Source: Amphritea sp. 1_MG-2023 (lineage in GTDB: Bacteria; Pseudomonadota; Gammaproteobacteria; Pseudomonadales; Balneatricaceae). From it: DNA of 61,975 nt. Of the stretch, positions 42,807-52,532 are shown in pieces; within the stretch, counting starts at the first letter, position 1; every line of letters begins with the position of its first letter. Below the pieces are notes generated by a model. The model was not told where the DNA came from. It ran no database searches and saw nothing but the letters and a program-made list of their open reading frames with translations. The DNA lies in the NCBI RefSeq assembly GCF_030547545.1, contig NZ_JAUOQE010000027.1:1-61975 (forward strand), in the 5' to 3' direction. A program made the translations under genes and the position numbers.

Positions 42807-44276
42807 ATGATTATTACGATTACGTTTATCATTTATCTAATACTGATGTTGGCCATTGGTATTGTGGCATACCGTCGAACTCAGGATCTATCTGATTATG
42901 TACTAGGTGGACGTAACCTAGGTCCGTTACCCAGTGCTTTGAGCGCTGGGGCATCTGATATGAGTGGCTGGTTGTTAATGGGATTGCCGGGTTATGCGAT
43001 GGCCGCAGGGTATGGCTCTTTTTGGTTAGCGGGGGGGTTGCTAGCCGGTACTTGGTTAAATTGGCTGTTAGTGGCACAGCGTCTGCGGGTTTATTCTCAA
43101 CAGGCCGGCGATGCGTTGACGATACCGGCTTATTTTGAAAAACGTTTCCATGACAGCAGCCATACGCTACGGGTGGTGTCGGCGTTTTTCGTATTAGTCT
43201 TCTTCCTCTTCTATACCAGTTCGGGTCTCGTTGCTGGTGGTAAGTTGTTTGAAACGGTGTTTGGTTTCGATTATACCATTGCGGTGATTGTTGGCGCGGT
43301 GGCGGTTATCTCTTACACCATGTTCGGTGGTTTCCTGGCAGTATCTTGGACCGATGTGGTGCAGGGGCTGTTGATGGTGGGTGCGCTCGTGATGGTACCT
43401 CTGGTGGCGATTAGCGAACTCGGCGGGGTGACAGAAACGCTGGCTGCGGTTAATGCGAAAAATCCTGAATTACTCAATATGTTTACCGATAAGGAGGGTA
43501 AAGCCATCACCTTAATCGGTACCTTATCGCTCGTTGGTTGGGGGCTGGGGTATTTCGGTCAGCCGCATATCTTGGCGCGTTTTAAAGGTATTAAGAGTAA
43601 AGACTCCGTGCCTGCTGCACGCCGTATCGCGGTTGTTTGGAGTGGTATTTCGATGTCGGGTGCCTGTCTTATTGGTCTGGCGGCCATCGGTTATTTACCC
43701 GAGGGGTTGGGCGATACCGAAACCGTCTTTATGGTGATGGTTGATACGCTGTTTCATCCTGCGGTAGCGGGTATCTTGTTGGCGGCTATTTTAGCGGCGG
43801 TGATGAGTACTGCGGATTCACAACTTCTGGTGTCCTCTTCCGCCTTGGCTGAAGATTTTTATAAGGCGCTGTTTAATAAAGAAGCGACTCAGGAACAGTT
43901 GGTGCAAGTGGGTCGAGTGGCAGTGGTTGTGATCGCTTTAATCGCCACATTCTTGGCGCTGGATAAAGATTCTAAAGTGTTGGGGCTTGTGTCATATGCT
44001 TGGGCAGGTTTTGGTGCTGCCTTTGGGCCTGCGTTGATTATGTCTCTTTACTGGAAGCGGATGAATAAAGCCGGTGCGCTCGCGGGTATTATTGTCGGTG
44101 GCATTACCGTGGTGGTTTGGAAGCAACTGTCAGGGGGATGGTTTGATGTTTACGAGATCATTCCGGGCGTTGTATTTGCTTTTATTGCTGTGATAGGTGT
44201 CTCTTTGATGACTGCGCCGCCTATTCGGGCAATTGAAGAACGTTTTGAAAAAGTGCTGGTTGAATTGAAAAGCTAA
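42807..44276 (+). CDS. putP: sodium/proline symporter
   Basis: A 489-residue Na+-coupled proline importer of the SSS family with 13 predicted membrane helices. Signatures are SDMSGWLLMGLPGYAMAAG, SYTMFGGFLAVSWTDVVQG, GWGLGYFGQPHILARFKG and AAVMSTADSQLLVSSSALAEDF, all close to the well-studied PutP. It lies between glutamate dehydrogenase and PutA genes, each separated by its own terminator, so the three are co-regulated rather than co-transcribed. A spaced GATGAGG precedes the ATG. Confidence 0.93.
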   Translation: MIITITFIIYLILMLAIGIVAYRRTQDLSDYVLGGRNLGPLPSALSAGASDMSGWLLMGLPGYAMAAGYGSFWLAGGLLAGTWLNWLLVAQRLRVYSQQAGDALTIPAYFEKRFHDSSHTLRVVSAFFVLVFFLFYTSSGLVAGGKLFETVFGFDYTIAVIVGAVAVISYTMFGGFLAVSWTDVVQGLLMVGALVMVPLVAISELGGVTETLAAVNAKNPELLNMFTDKEGKAITLIGTLSLVGWGLGYFGQPHILARFKGIKSKDSVPAARRIAVVWSGISMSGACLIGLAAIGYLPEGLGDTETVFMVMVDTLFHPAVAGILLAAILAAVMSTADSQLLVSSSALAEDFYKALFNKEATQEQLVQVGRVAVVVIALIATFLALDKDSKVLGLVSYAWAGFGAAFGPALIMSLYWKRMNKAGALAGIIVGGITVVVWKQLSGGWFDVYEIIPGVVFAFIAVIGVSLMTAPPIRAIEERFEKVLVELKS

Positions 44277-44357
44277 CGCAAGCACATGCTGATAGTGCGT
44301 TAAGTCAGCCTAACGAACGGTAGATATCACGCTATACTTTTAATAAGTCACTAGTAA

Positions 44358-44382
44358 AGCCTCGCAATGCGAGGCTTTTTTT
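44358..44382 (+). terminator. terminator of putP
   Basis: AGCCTCGC, loop AAT, GCGAGGCTTTTTTT. Confidence 0.9.
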
Positions 44383-44470
44383 ATGCCTTGATTAATGTAT
44401 CGCAATAGTCTTATTGGTTTGCGTATTTGCTATTTATTTTAGATGTTGTTTATTTTTTGTTTTAAATAAA

Positions 44471-44490
44471 GTTTAAATGTCTATTTAAAC
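44471..44490. promoter_or_regulatory. inverted repeat upstream of putA
   Basis: GTTTAAAT, spacer GTCT, ATTTAAAC: a perfect 8-bp inverted repeat 107 bp before the PutA start in a very AT-rich stretch. The size and AT-rich character fit an Lrp-type operator; the neighbouring Lrp gene product is the obvious candidate. Confidence 0.5.
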
Positions 44491-44597
44491 TAATTAAATA
44501 GTGAAAATGACTTTCAATGAGTGGCTACAATGTATAAAACAAAAGCCGTTTATGTGAGTGTTTTAGACAAGACGGTATAACGATTGAAGGTGAGCTT

Positions 44598-47500
44598 ATG
44601 ACAAATACAACTGATCAGCTGCGGACAACAATTCGAGAGTATTATCTGGCTAATGAGAGTCAGGTTATTCGTGAGCTTATGAGTAATGCCCATATGACGG
44701 TTGCAGACCGTCATCAGATCTCTAAGAATGCTGCACAGCTGGTAACTCGTGTTCGTCAGGAGAGTTCACCTTCAATGATGGAAAAATTTCTCGGTGAATA
44801 TGGCCTGACAACGAAAGAAGGTGTGGCCTTGATGTGTTTGGCCGAAGCCTTGTTGCGGGTGCCTGATGCGTTAACCATTGATGCGCTGATTGAAGACAAA
44901 GTTGCTTCAGGTAATTGGGGCGAGCATTTGGGTAAGTCTAAGTCTTCCTTAGTCAACTCATCGACTTGGGCCTTGTTACTGACCGGCAAGCTGATTGCGC
45001 CGAGTGAAGATAAAGGTGTGACGCAGACGGTACGCGGTATGGTTAAGCGTTTGGGTGAGCCATTAGTGCGGACAGCGGTGGGACAGGCGATGAAAGAGCT
45101 TGGCCGTCAGTTTGTCTTAGGTCGCACGATCGAAGAGGCAACTAAGCGAGCCCGTAAGTTAGAAAAGCAAGGCTATTCCTACTCATACGATATGCTCGGT
45201 GAAGCGGCGCGGACGGATGCCGATGCGTTGCGCTACCATGAGGCCTATAGTGTCGCGATTGGTAAACTCACGCCCGCCTGTATTCATACTGATATTCGTA
45301 TGAATCCTGGTATTTCTGTCAAGCTATCAGCGTTGCATGCACGCTATGAGTTTGCACAGAAAGAGCGCGTGATGGTCGAGTTAGTCGAGCGAACCAAAAC
45401 GCTGGCATTACAAGCCAAACAGGCCAATATGGGATTCAATATCGATGCTGAAGAGCAAGATCGTTTAGATCTGTCTCTGGATGTGATCGAAGCGGTATTA
45501 ACCGATGAGGCGCTAGCGGACTGGGATGGTTTCGGTATTGTGGTTCAGGCGTTTGGTCCGCGGGCTGCGTTTGTCCTCGATTGGCTGTATGTCTTGGCGA
45601 CCCGACTGGATCGTAAGATTATGGTGCGTTTAGTAAAAGGTGCCTACTGGGATGCGGAGATTAAACGCGCACAAGAGATGGGATTGGATGGTTTTCCCGT
45701 GTATACCCGTAAAGTGAACTCTGATGTGTCTTATCTTTGCTGCGCAGAAAAGCTGCTTGGCATGACGGATCGTATCTATCCACAGTTTGCCACTCATAAC
45801 GCTCATTCAGTCTCCGGTATTCTGCATCTGGCACGTGATTTGGATAACACAAAGTTTGAATTCCAGCGTTTGCACGGCATGGGTGAATCGTTACACGATT
45901 CGGTGTTGAAGGAGCAGGGGACGCGTTGCCGGATTTATGCACCGGTGGGAGCGCATCGGGATCTGCTGGCTTATCTGGTACGTCGTCTCTTGGAAAACGG
46001 CGCTAACAGCTCGTTTGTTAATCAGATTGTCGATACACGGATTAAACCAGAAGAGATTGCGCGAGATCCGTTTGCGGTAATTGAAGCGATGGGCGATAAC
46101 ATCAGTAGTGCCGCCATTATTCGTCCAGCGGCACTGTTTGGCGAGCAGCGTAAAAATGCTCGCGGTTGGGATATTACCGATCCGGTTCAGATTGCTGAAC
46201 TGAACGCCCAGCGGGCCGAGTTTGAGGCGACTCAATGGCAAGCTGGACCGATGATTGCTGGTACGGTTGAGAGTCATGCCGCGGTTGATATTCTTAACCC
46301 TGCGCTGCCAAACGATTGTGTCGGACAGGTAGTGACAAGCACTGCCAAGGATATTGAAACGGCCATCGTCGCGGCGCAACAAGGTTATCGTCAGTGGTCA
46401 GCGACGCCGGCGGCTGAGCGAGCGGCTTGTCTGCGTCGATTGGCAGATCTAATGGAGCAGAACGCGGCTGAGTTATTTGCGCTGGTCACCCGTGAAGCGG
46501 GTAAAACTATGTTGGACGCGGTTGGTGAATTACGTGAAGCCGTCGATTTTGCGCGCTACTACGCCAACGAAGGCGAGCGCAATGAGGCTGAGGGTGAGGC
46601 GCGTGGAGTGATCACCTGTATCTCGCCTTGGAATTTTCCGATGGCGATTTTCTCTGGTCAAGTACTCGCCTCATTGGCGGCAGGTAATGCCGTGTTAGCG
46701 AAGCCGGCTGATCAGACGCCGTTGATTGCTGCACGTACCGTTGAATTAATGCATCAGGCGGGTATTCCGGCGGATGTTATTCAATTATTGCCGGGCAGTG
46801 GGGTCGAGGTCGGCGCACCGTTGACATCTGACAGTCGCATTGCGGGAGTCTGTTTTACCGGCTCAACGGCGACGGCGCAGCGGATTAATCGTGTGATGGC
46901 AGAAAATATGGCCCCTGACGCACCGTTAGTGGCTGAGACTGGCGGCATGAATGCGATGATCGTTGATTCCACGGCGTTGCCTGAGCAAGTGGTACGCGAT
47001 GTCTTGGCATCGTCTTTTCAGAGTGCCGGGCAGCGTTGTTCTGCCTTGCGGGTGCTGTATTTACAAAAAGATATTGCCGATAATCTGTTGGAAATGTTAT
47101 TTGGCGCAATGGATGAATTGCGTTTGGGTAATCCATGGTTGTTGAGCACGGATGTTGGACCGGTCATCGATCAGGCCGCTAAGGCGAAGATTGAAGCGCA
47201 TTGTGCAAAATATGCGGCGAAAGGTCAGGTGCTGAAATCGCTGCCTTTGCCGGATCAAGGCCTATTTGTCGCCCCCACCGTGATTAAAATTGGCAGTATT
47301 GCTGAGTTGGAAGAAGAAATTTTCGGTCCTGTTTTGCATGTGGTTACCTTTGAGGCGGAGGATATCAATAAGGTCGTCGATAACATTAATGCGACGGGGT
47401 ATGGCCTGACGTTTGGTTTACATACGCGGGTTGATAATCGTGTTGCTCAGATTTGCAGCCGTATCCAAGCGGGCAATATTTATGTCAACCGGAATCAGAT

Positions 47501-48221
47501 CGGTGCGATCGTCGGCTCGCAGCCATTCGGTGGTGAAGGCTTGTCTGGTACCGGGCCAAAAGCGGGTGGCCCAGAGTATGTGAAACGTTTTATGCGGCGT
47601 GAGTCTGTTGCCCCGGTGGCATCAGAACTGATGGCAGCGGTGGGGTCAAGCGCGCTACAACAGGCTATCGATAGTGTCGATAATCGTCAATGGGCGCTCG
47701 ATAACAGTCGACTCGAAACGCTAAAATCGCTATTCGCTGATCATGCGATTGATTACGCAGCATTACAGCAGGATGCCGAGCCGATGCCTGGGCCTACCGG
47801 AGAGTTGAATGTACTTTCCACTCATGCGCGCGGCACTGTACTCTGTTTAGGGCCCGATTTGTTAACGGCGATGCAGCATGCTGTGCTGGCGTTATCACAG
47901 GGGAATGCGGTGGTGGTTGTCGCGCCGGGAGCGGAAGCGGAGTGTCAGGCGGCGATGACGGCCGGCTTACCGGTTATCGGGCTGAATGGGCTATTAGTGC
48001 CTGATGTGTTGGCGAGTGTGACAGGCTTTGCTGCGGTTGCCAGTGGTGCCGATGTTGCCACCCTGAAAGCCTATCGGCAGGCGTTAGCGACCCGAGAGGG
48101 CGCGATTATACCGATCATTACTGAGCGTCATGCGGTAGATCGTTTTACGCTTGAACGTCATTTATGCGTCGATACCACCGCTGCGGGTGGTAATGCGAGT
48201 TTGATCGCGGCATCTGAGTAA
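44598..48221 (+). CDS. putA: bifunctional proline dehydrogenase / P5C dehydrogenase
   Basis: A 1,207-residue enzyme oxidising proline to glutamate in two steps, with channelling of pyrroline-5-carboxylate. The FAD-dependent PRODH domain (about 130-460) has MNPGISVKLSALHARYEFA, KGAYWDAEIKRAQ and FATHNAHSV. The P5CDH domain (about 540-1000) has ISPWNFPMAIFSGQVLA, FTGSTATAQ, AETGGMNAM and the catalytic cysteine in QSAGQRCSALR. A C-terminal 170-residue degenerate ALDH-like domain is present, as in long PutA types. The N-terminal ribbon-helix-helix of the E. coli repressor form is absent (it starts directly with the helical PRODH cap), so this PutA cannot autoregulate. AAGGTGAG precedes the ATG. 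Confidence 0.95.
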   Translation: MTNTTDQLRTTIREYYLANESQVIRELMSNAHMTVADRHQISKNAAQLVTRVRQESSPSMMEKFLGEYGLTTKEGVALMCLAEALLRVPDALTIDALIEDKVASGNWGEHLGKSKSSLVNSSTWALLLTGKLIAPSEDKGVTQTVRGMVKRLGEPLVRTAVGQAMKELGRQFVLGRTIEEATKRARKLEKQGYSYSYDMLGEAARTDADALRYHEAYSVAIGKLTPACIHTDIRMNPGISVKLSALHARYEFAQKERVMVELVERTKTLALQAKQANMGFNIDAEEQDRLDLSLDVIEAVLTDEALADWDGFGIVVQAFGPRAAFVLDWLYVLATRLDRKIMVRLVKGAYWDAEIKRAQEMGLDGFPVYTRKVNSDVSYLCCAEKLLGMTDRIYPQFATHNAHSVSGILHLARDLDNTKFEFQRLHGMGESLHDSVLKEQGTRCRIYAPVGAHRDLLAYLVRRLLENGANSSFVNQIVDTRIKPEEIARDPFAVIEAMGDNISSAAIIRPAALFGEQRKNARGWDITDPVQIAELNAQRAEFEATQWQAGPMIAGTVESHAAVDILNPALPNDCVGQVVTSTAKDIETAIVAAQQGYRQWSATPAAERAACLRRLADLMEQNAAELFALVTREAGKTMLDAVGELREAVDFARYYANEGERNEAEGEARGVITCISPWNFPMAIFSGQVLASLAAGNAVLAKPADQTPLIAARTVELMHQAGIPADVIQLLPGSGVEVGAPLTSDSRIAGVCFTGSTATAQRINRVMAENMAPDAPLVAETGGMNAMIVDSTALPEQVVRDVLASSFQSAGQRCSALRVLYLQKDIADNLLEMLFGAMDELRLGNPWLLSTDVGPVIDQAAKAKIEAHCAKYAAKGQVLKSLPLPDQGLFVAPTVIKIGSIAELEEEIFGPVLHVVTFEAEDINKVVDNINATGYGLTFGLHTRVDNRVAQICSRIQAGNIYVNRNQIGAIVGSQPFGGEGLSGTGPKAGGPEYVKRFMRRESVAPVASELMAAVGSSALQQAIDSVDNRQWALDNSRLETLKSLFADHAIDYAALQQDAEPMPGPTGELNVLSTHARGTVLCLGPDLLTAMQHAVLALSQGNAVVVVAPGAEAECQAAMTAGLPVIGLNGLLVPDVLASVTGFAAVASGADVATLKAYRQALATREGAIIPIITERHAVDRFTLERHLCVDTTAAGGNASLIAASE

Positions 48222-48373
48222 TCGGTTTGTATAGCCGAGCGTAGCGATCAACATGAACCCCGCTGAGTTTAATGGCGATCACTAGTCTGTAGCAACAAGG
48301 GTTGATCACTTGACGTAGCCCTGTTTATAGACTTGCTTTCGATCGGCTGATACTGATTCATCAGCGAGCTTTT

Positions 48374-48398
48374 AACCCCTCATCTGAGGGGTTTTTTT
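48374..48398 (+). terminator. terminator of putA
   Basis: AACCCCTC, loop ATCT, GAGGGGTTTTTTT. Confidence 0.88.
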
Positions 48399-48463
48399 AT
48401 GCATTAAGGTCGCAAAAAGACTTAAAGGCGTGGCGAGATTAGGATAAAGTAGACAGAGATTTA

Positions 48464-48488
48464 CTGTATTATGGCGATATTAATACAG
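48464..48488. promoter_or_regulatory. inverted repeat upstream of the EAL gene
   Basis: CTGTATTA and TAATACAG are separated by 9 bp, 117 bp before the start codon. The spacing does not fit a LexA box. A possible operator for an unknown dimeric regulator. The remainder of the 383-bp gap holds the putA terminator and nothing else recognised. Confidence 0.35.
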
Positions 48489-48604
48489 AGCAAGGATGCT
48501 TGGTGATTTCAATCTGTGCGTCGATTGACCAAGTATGGCGATTGCGACTCTTCGATTAGCGCGGCTATCCGAGGGGAAAAGAGACAACCACAAGGAGTTG
48601 AGTT

Positions 48605-50233
48605 GTGAATGTGATAAGCGGTTCGACGAGTGACTTTCTGCACAATAATGTCAAAGTGTTACGCTCCCGTGTATCCAAAACGGCGTGGCAGGGTATTGTC
48701 ATCGCGGTTGTTGCGCTGATTATTGCCACCCTCGCCGTATCTCAATTCGAGCACGGTAATATCTATCTTAGTAGCTTAATCGAGGTGCAAAAAACCAACT
48801 TTGCGCTTTGGATTTTAAATGTCGTGCCGTTTGTTTTTGCCTTCTGGGGACAGTATTCCAGTACGGTATTGGCCTATGAAGCCAGTGCGATGGTCATGGA
48901 TCAGACTCAGGAGCTGCGGGACAAAGCCGATAGCTTCGAAAAACAGGCTCGTCACAGTATTACTCATGATCTGCTCACCGATATGCCGAATAAAGAGTTG
49001 TTTTATGACCGAGTACAGCAACAAATTGTGTCGCCGCGAGGTAGGAGTGCTTTTTCTATATTGTTGATTGAGGTGGCTAATTATAAGGAGATTAGTGATA
49101 CGTTAGGGCGTAATAGTAGCGATAGCCTTATTAAGAAAATCGCTGTGCGCTTAGAAAGCGCGTTTCCGACACCATTGACCATTGCCCGCTTGGAAAGCAA
49201 TATCTTCAGCATGTTAATTAATCAACCTTTGGCAGAGAAAGAGATACTGTCGCTGGCCGATAGTGTGCATCGGGTATTGCATGATGCTTTTCTTATCGAG
49301 AAGGTAAAATTATCTACTCAGGCTAATATCGGTATTGTTCATTATCCTAACCATGGTACGGATGTTGATACCCTCGTGCAGCGAGCGAGTATTGCATTGT
49401 ATATGGCGCAGAACTCCAATAAAGGCAGTGCGGTGTATGATTCCTCATTTGATGCTCATAGTCCGAAACAGCTGACCTTGATGAGCGAGCTTCATCACGC
49501 GATCGAAAATCAGGAGTTGGAACTGTTTTATCAACCGAAAGTGAGAACTCAGGATGGGGTTTTAAGCGGCGCGGAAGCGTTAGTGCGCTGGAACCATCCT
49601 AAACATGGGGTGCTCGCTCCCGATCTATTTATCCCTTTAATGGAACGTTCAAGATTAATTCAAGGGTTAACCTGTTGGGTAATTCAGGAGGGCTTTACAC
49701 AGTGCGCGCAATGGCATCAGCAAGGATTAGATATCGTATTATCGATCAATCTGTCGGCCAAGGATTTGAATAACCCAGAACTCCCCGATCTTATTTCAGG
49801 TATTAAGGGCGCAACCGGCGTTAATCCGCAGTGGATTACGCTAGAAATTACCGAGAGCTCGCTGATGACGGATCCTGAGGCGGCTTTGGCGGTTATTAAT
49901 CGTATTCATGCGATGGGATTCCAATTTTCGATAGATGATTATGGTACTGGCTATTCATCATTATCTTATTTGAAACAGTTACCACTGAAAGAGCTGAAGA
50001 TAGATCGCTCGTTTGTTACGGATATATTACAGAGTGAAAGTGATGCAGTGATCGTTAATGCGACGATTAATCTAGCCCATAATCTTGGTTTGGAAGTCAC
50101 TGCTGAAGGTGTCGAAGATGCGGCGACCTTAGCTCTGCTAACGACGGAAGGGTGCGATCTTGTGCAAGGTTTTCATTTAGGCAGACCCATGCCTGAAAGT
50201 ATGTTCACTCAATGGGCTTTTGGTAGATCTTAA
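48605..50233 (+). CDS. membrane GGDEF(degenerate)-EAL protein, cyclic-di-GMP phosphodiesterase
   Basis: A 542-residue inner-membrane signalling protein. There are two N-terminal membrane helices (about 29-46 and 67-85) with a short periplasmic loop, then a linker coiled coil. The GGDEF domain at about 125-280 has RLESNIFSML at the active-site position instead of GG[D/E]EF, so it cannot make c-di-GMP. The EAL domain (about 295-540) keeps EALVRW, the metal-binding NLSAKDL, EITESSLM, DDYGTGYSSL, the KIDRSFV lysine and EGVED, and should hydrolyse c-di-GMP. It starts with GTG 48605 after AAGGAG. The short periplasmic part suggests sensing within or near the membrane. Confidence 0.9.
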   Translation: MNVISGSTSDFLHNNVKVLRSRVSKTAWQGIVIAVVALIIATLAVSQFEHGNIYLSSLIEVQKTNFALWILNVVPFVFAFWGQYSSTVLAYEASAMVMDQTQELRDKADSFEKQARHSITHDLLTDMPNKELFYDRVQQQIVSPRGRSAFSILLIEVANYKEISDTLGRNSSDSLIKKIAVRLESAFPTPLTIARLESNIFSMLINQPLAEKEILSLADSVHRVLHDAFLIEKVKLSTQANIGIVHYPNHGTDVDTLVQRASIALYMAQNSNKGSAVYDSSFDAHSPKQLTLMSELHHAIENQELELFYQPKVRTQDGVLSGAEALVRWNHPKHGVLAPDLFIPLMERSRLIQGLTCWVIQEGFTQCAQWHQQGLDIVLSINLSAKDLNNPELPDLISGIKGATGVNPQWITLEITESSLMTDPEAALAVINRIHAMGFQFSIDDYGTGYSSLSYLKQLPLKELKIDRSFVTDILQSESDAVIVNATINLAHNLGLEVTAEGVEDAATLALLTTEGCDLVQGFHLGRPMPESMFTQWAFGRS

Positions 50234-50267
50234 TCGCTAGGCCTGATGCTTATTGTCGGCATATTTT

Positions 50268-50966
50268 TTAGCCCACCACATTCAGTTCTCGCTGTTTAAA
50301 TTTCACCCCGTTAGCCTCGGCTAACTGACGACATGAGTCGATATCGACGCCTTCAAGTCCATTGATGGCGCTGACGCTGACATCGTTGATATAGCGGGGG
50401 GCGAGTGCGACAAATGACAGCATGGCATCATATGAGCCCGGCAGTGCCGGTTGACAGTGTCGAATATAAACGGCTTCATTTTGCGCATTCAGTGAAATGG
50501 AGAGGGCATCAATACATTGACTCAGTTGTGGCAGAATATTGTGTTTATTCACGAGGTTTCCCAAGCCATCAGTATTGAGGCGCGTGGTTCCGCCGTTCTC
50601 TTTTACCCAGTGAGCGATCTCGAGTAAGGGATTGAGTCTGAGCGTGGGTTCACCATAACCACAGAAGACGATGCAGTCGTAATGACTGGGATCGCCGATC
50701 AATTGGATAATCTGCTCTGCAGAGGGGCGTACTTCCAAGCTGAGGTCATAGCCTTTCACGTCAGTACAGCCGTTATGCTTTGGACAGAACTGACAAGCGA
50801 GCGTGCAGCGGTCGGTTAAATTAATATAAAGGTTGTTATCAATTTGATAAATCAGGGTATCGTCATGCGCCGTTGTCGTCGCTAATGGGGCGTGCTTGCC
50901 AGGGTTTGGTTTCGTTTTTTCTTGGCGTGCGTTTGCGGCTACGACACTAGGTTTTAGGGCGTGCAT
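50268..50966 (-). CDS. radical SAM protein, TatD-nuclease-associated type
   Basis: A 232-residue iron-sulfur enzyme. The radical SAM cluster motif is CTLACQFCPK (C-x3-C-x2-C) near residues 53-60. FCGYGEPTLRLNPLLEI gives the SAM-binding GGE-like GYGEP motif, and LNTDGLGNLVNK follows. The short length and the NLYINLTDRCTLAC start match the family usually found beside TatD nucleases. No tatD is adjacent here, and the substrate is unknown even in the family. The N-terminal 35 residues are extra and low complexity; the true start may be nearer residue 30. Isolated gene in opposite orientation to both neighbours. Confidence 0.83.
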   Translation of the reverse strand: MHALKPSVVAANARQEKTKPNPGKHAPLATTTAHDDTLIYQIDNNLYINLTDRCTLACQFCPKHNGCTDVKGYDLSLEVRPSAEQIIQLIGDPSHYDCIVFCGYGEPTLRLNPLLEIAHWVKENGGTTRLNTDGLGNLVNKHNILPQLSQCIDALSISLNAQNEAVYIRHCQPALPGSYDAMLSFVALAPRYINDVSVSAINGLEGVDIDSCRQLAEANGVKFKQRELNVVG

Positions 50967-51078
50967 GAGTCAATCCATGATGAGATTAGGCGCTCAGCAT
51001 AACAGTGAATAAGTTGTGCAGGGATGATGCGGATCAATTTTAATAAAATAATTATCAAATTCACTCACGATTCACTTT

Positions 51079-51116
51079 TATAATGCATCGTTTAGATATA
51101 TGATTTTCCATATATG
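51079..51116 (+). promoter_or_regulatory. promoter and operator region of the arsenic operon
   Basis: A TATAAT -10 box (51079-51084) is followed by an inverted repeat ATATATG, ATTTTC, CATATAT (51096-51115) about 110 bp before the permease start. The -35 region is poor. An AT-rich dyad directly after the -10 fits repression by a small metalloregulator such as ArsR, but no arsR gene is in the window. Confidence 0.45.
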
Positions 51117-51226
51117 TTAAGAACGTCATGTTGCTTATGACGATTATGTATTGTTTCAGGTCGACTCAGGCAGATGGATATTTGCTCAGAGCCTACAATG
51201 AGTTCTGCTAAGTAAAGGAAAGCGCT

Positions 51227-52216
51227 ATGTTTCAAATATTTACACAATTAGCTGATTGGCTGATTTATGATCTAGCGGGGTTATCATCGAGCACTAAAGT
51301 GGGTCAAGCGTTGCACTTCTTTGTCGAAGATACCACCAAGATATTTGTTCTACTGGTGGTGATGATCTATTTTATTGCTTTAATTCGCGCATCTCTGAAT
51401 GTCGAACGTGTTAGAGATTTTTTGGCGGGTAAGCATCGTGGTGCTGGCTATTTAATGGGGGCTGGATTTGGCGCAGTAACGCCATTTTGTTCCTGTTCCA
51501 GTATCCCTATTTTTCTCGGTTTTACCTCCGCCGGTATTCCGGTCGGTATCACCATGGCTTTTCTACTGACATCGCCGTTAATTAATGAAGTTGCCGTGCT
51601 GTTGCTGCTGAGTTTGTTAGGCTGGAAATTTACCGTGGTGTATATTTTAGTCGGCATGGCGGTGGGCATTGTTGGTGGCTTTTTTCTCGATGCGATTAAG
51701 GCTGAGCGTTGGCTACAATCGTTCGCAGCAAAGGCACTGGAACAAGGCCGTAATAATGCCCCCGCGGGTTCGGTGGCTGTCGAATCGATGTCGATGTCGG
51801 CTCGGCATCAGTTTGCCAAAGAGGAAACCCTCGAGATCTTTGGTCGGGTGTGGAAGTGGGTCATTATCGGTGTTGGCTTGGGGGCGGCGTTACATGGTTT
51901 TGTCCCTGATGGTTGGATTGAAGCAAATCTTGGTGATGGTCAGTGGTGGACAGTACCGTCTGCGGTGCTGGTGGGCATTCCACTTTATTCGAATGCCACC
52001 GGTGTGATTCCGGTGATGGAAAGCTTGATTAATAACGGTTTGCCTATCGGTACCACATTAGCTTTCTGTATGAGTACTGTGGCGGCGAGTTTCCCTGAAT
52101 TTATATTGCTCAAGCAGGTGATGCAGTGGCGCTTATTGGCGATTCTGTTTGCCATGCTGTTATGTGCATTTACGTTGATAGGCTGGGTGTTTAATTTCTT
52201 GTTCCCAGTGATGTGA
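51227..52216 (+). CDS. UPF0718/DUF318 permease, ArsP-like
   Basis: A 329-residue membrane protein with eight or so helices. The signature FCSCSSIPIFLGFTSAGIP (two cysteines in CSC) and TSPLINEVAVLLLLSL in the first half are matched by PLYSNATGVIPVMESL and STVAASFPEFILLK in the second half, an internal duplication. This family includes ArsP, which exports trivalent organoarsenicals. The central loop is cytoplasmic and holds the methionine- and serine-rich SVAVESMSMSAR. It is the first gene of a four-gene run with a CxxC protein, GAPDH and ArsJ. AAGGAA precedes the ATG. Confidence 0.85.
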   Translation: MFQIFTQLADWLIYDLAGLSSSTKVGQALHFFVEDTTKIFVLLVVMIYFIALIRASLNVERVRDFLAGKHRGAGYLMGAGFGAVTPFCSCSSIPIFLGFTSAGIPVGITMAFLLTSPLINEVAVLLLLSLLGWKFTVVYILVGMAVGIVGGFFLDAIKAERWLQSFAAKALEQGRNNAPAGSVAVESMSMSARHQFAKEETLEIFGRVWKWVIIGVGLGAALHGFVPDGWIEANLGDGQWWTVPSAVLVGIPLYSNATGVIPVMESLINNGLPIGTTLAFCMSTVAASFPEFILLKQVMQWRLLAILFAMLLCAFTLIGWVFNFLFPVM

Positions 52217-52228
52217 TAGAAGGAGAGA

Positions 52229-52468
52229 GTGATGAAAACGATTAAAGTATTAGGTAGCGGTTGTGCTAAATGTACTAAAACGGCTGAGTTAATTACCGCG
52301 CAGGCGGCCGAACTCGGGGTAGAGGTTAGTGTGACAAAAGAGACGGATCCGCAAGTGATTATGGGTTACGGAGTCATGCGTACCCCCGCGGTGGTGATCG
52401 ATGAGCAATTGGTTCATAGCGGCAGTATACCAACGGATAACGATGTCAGTGGCTGGTTGCAAGGCTGA
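52229..52468 (+). CDS. thioredoxin-like CxxC protein (redox-active disulfide family)
   Basis: A 79-residue thioredoxin-fold protein. The active-site motif GSGCAKCTKTAEL (C-A-K-C) is at residues 10-15. RTPAVVIDEQLVHSGSIP has the cis-proline after RT. It belongs to the small glutaredoxin-like group that is commonly encoded next to UPF0718 permeases. It may reduce or hand over thiol-bound metalloid to the permease. AAGGAG precedes the ATG and the gap to the permease is 12 bp. Confidence 0.88.
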   Translation: MMKTIKVLGSGCAKCTKTAELITAQAAELGVEVSVTKETDPQVIMGYGVMRTPAVVIDEQLVHSGSIPTDNDVSGWLQG

Positions 52469-52532
52469 TGAACGATAATGCGGTTGTTAAGGGAACGTTA
52501 TCAACCGCAATTAAGAGGTTTGGGAGGTGCGT

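Noticed and set aside
44598-44740. Ribbon-helix-helix repressor domain at the PutA N-terminus
   Set aside because: The protein begins directly with the helical cap region; no RHH sequence pattern is present.
48464-48488. LexA-type box
   Set aside because: CTGT and ACAG half-sites are 17 bp apart, far from the 8-bp spacing required.
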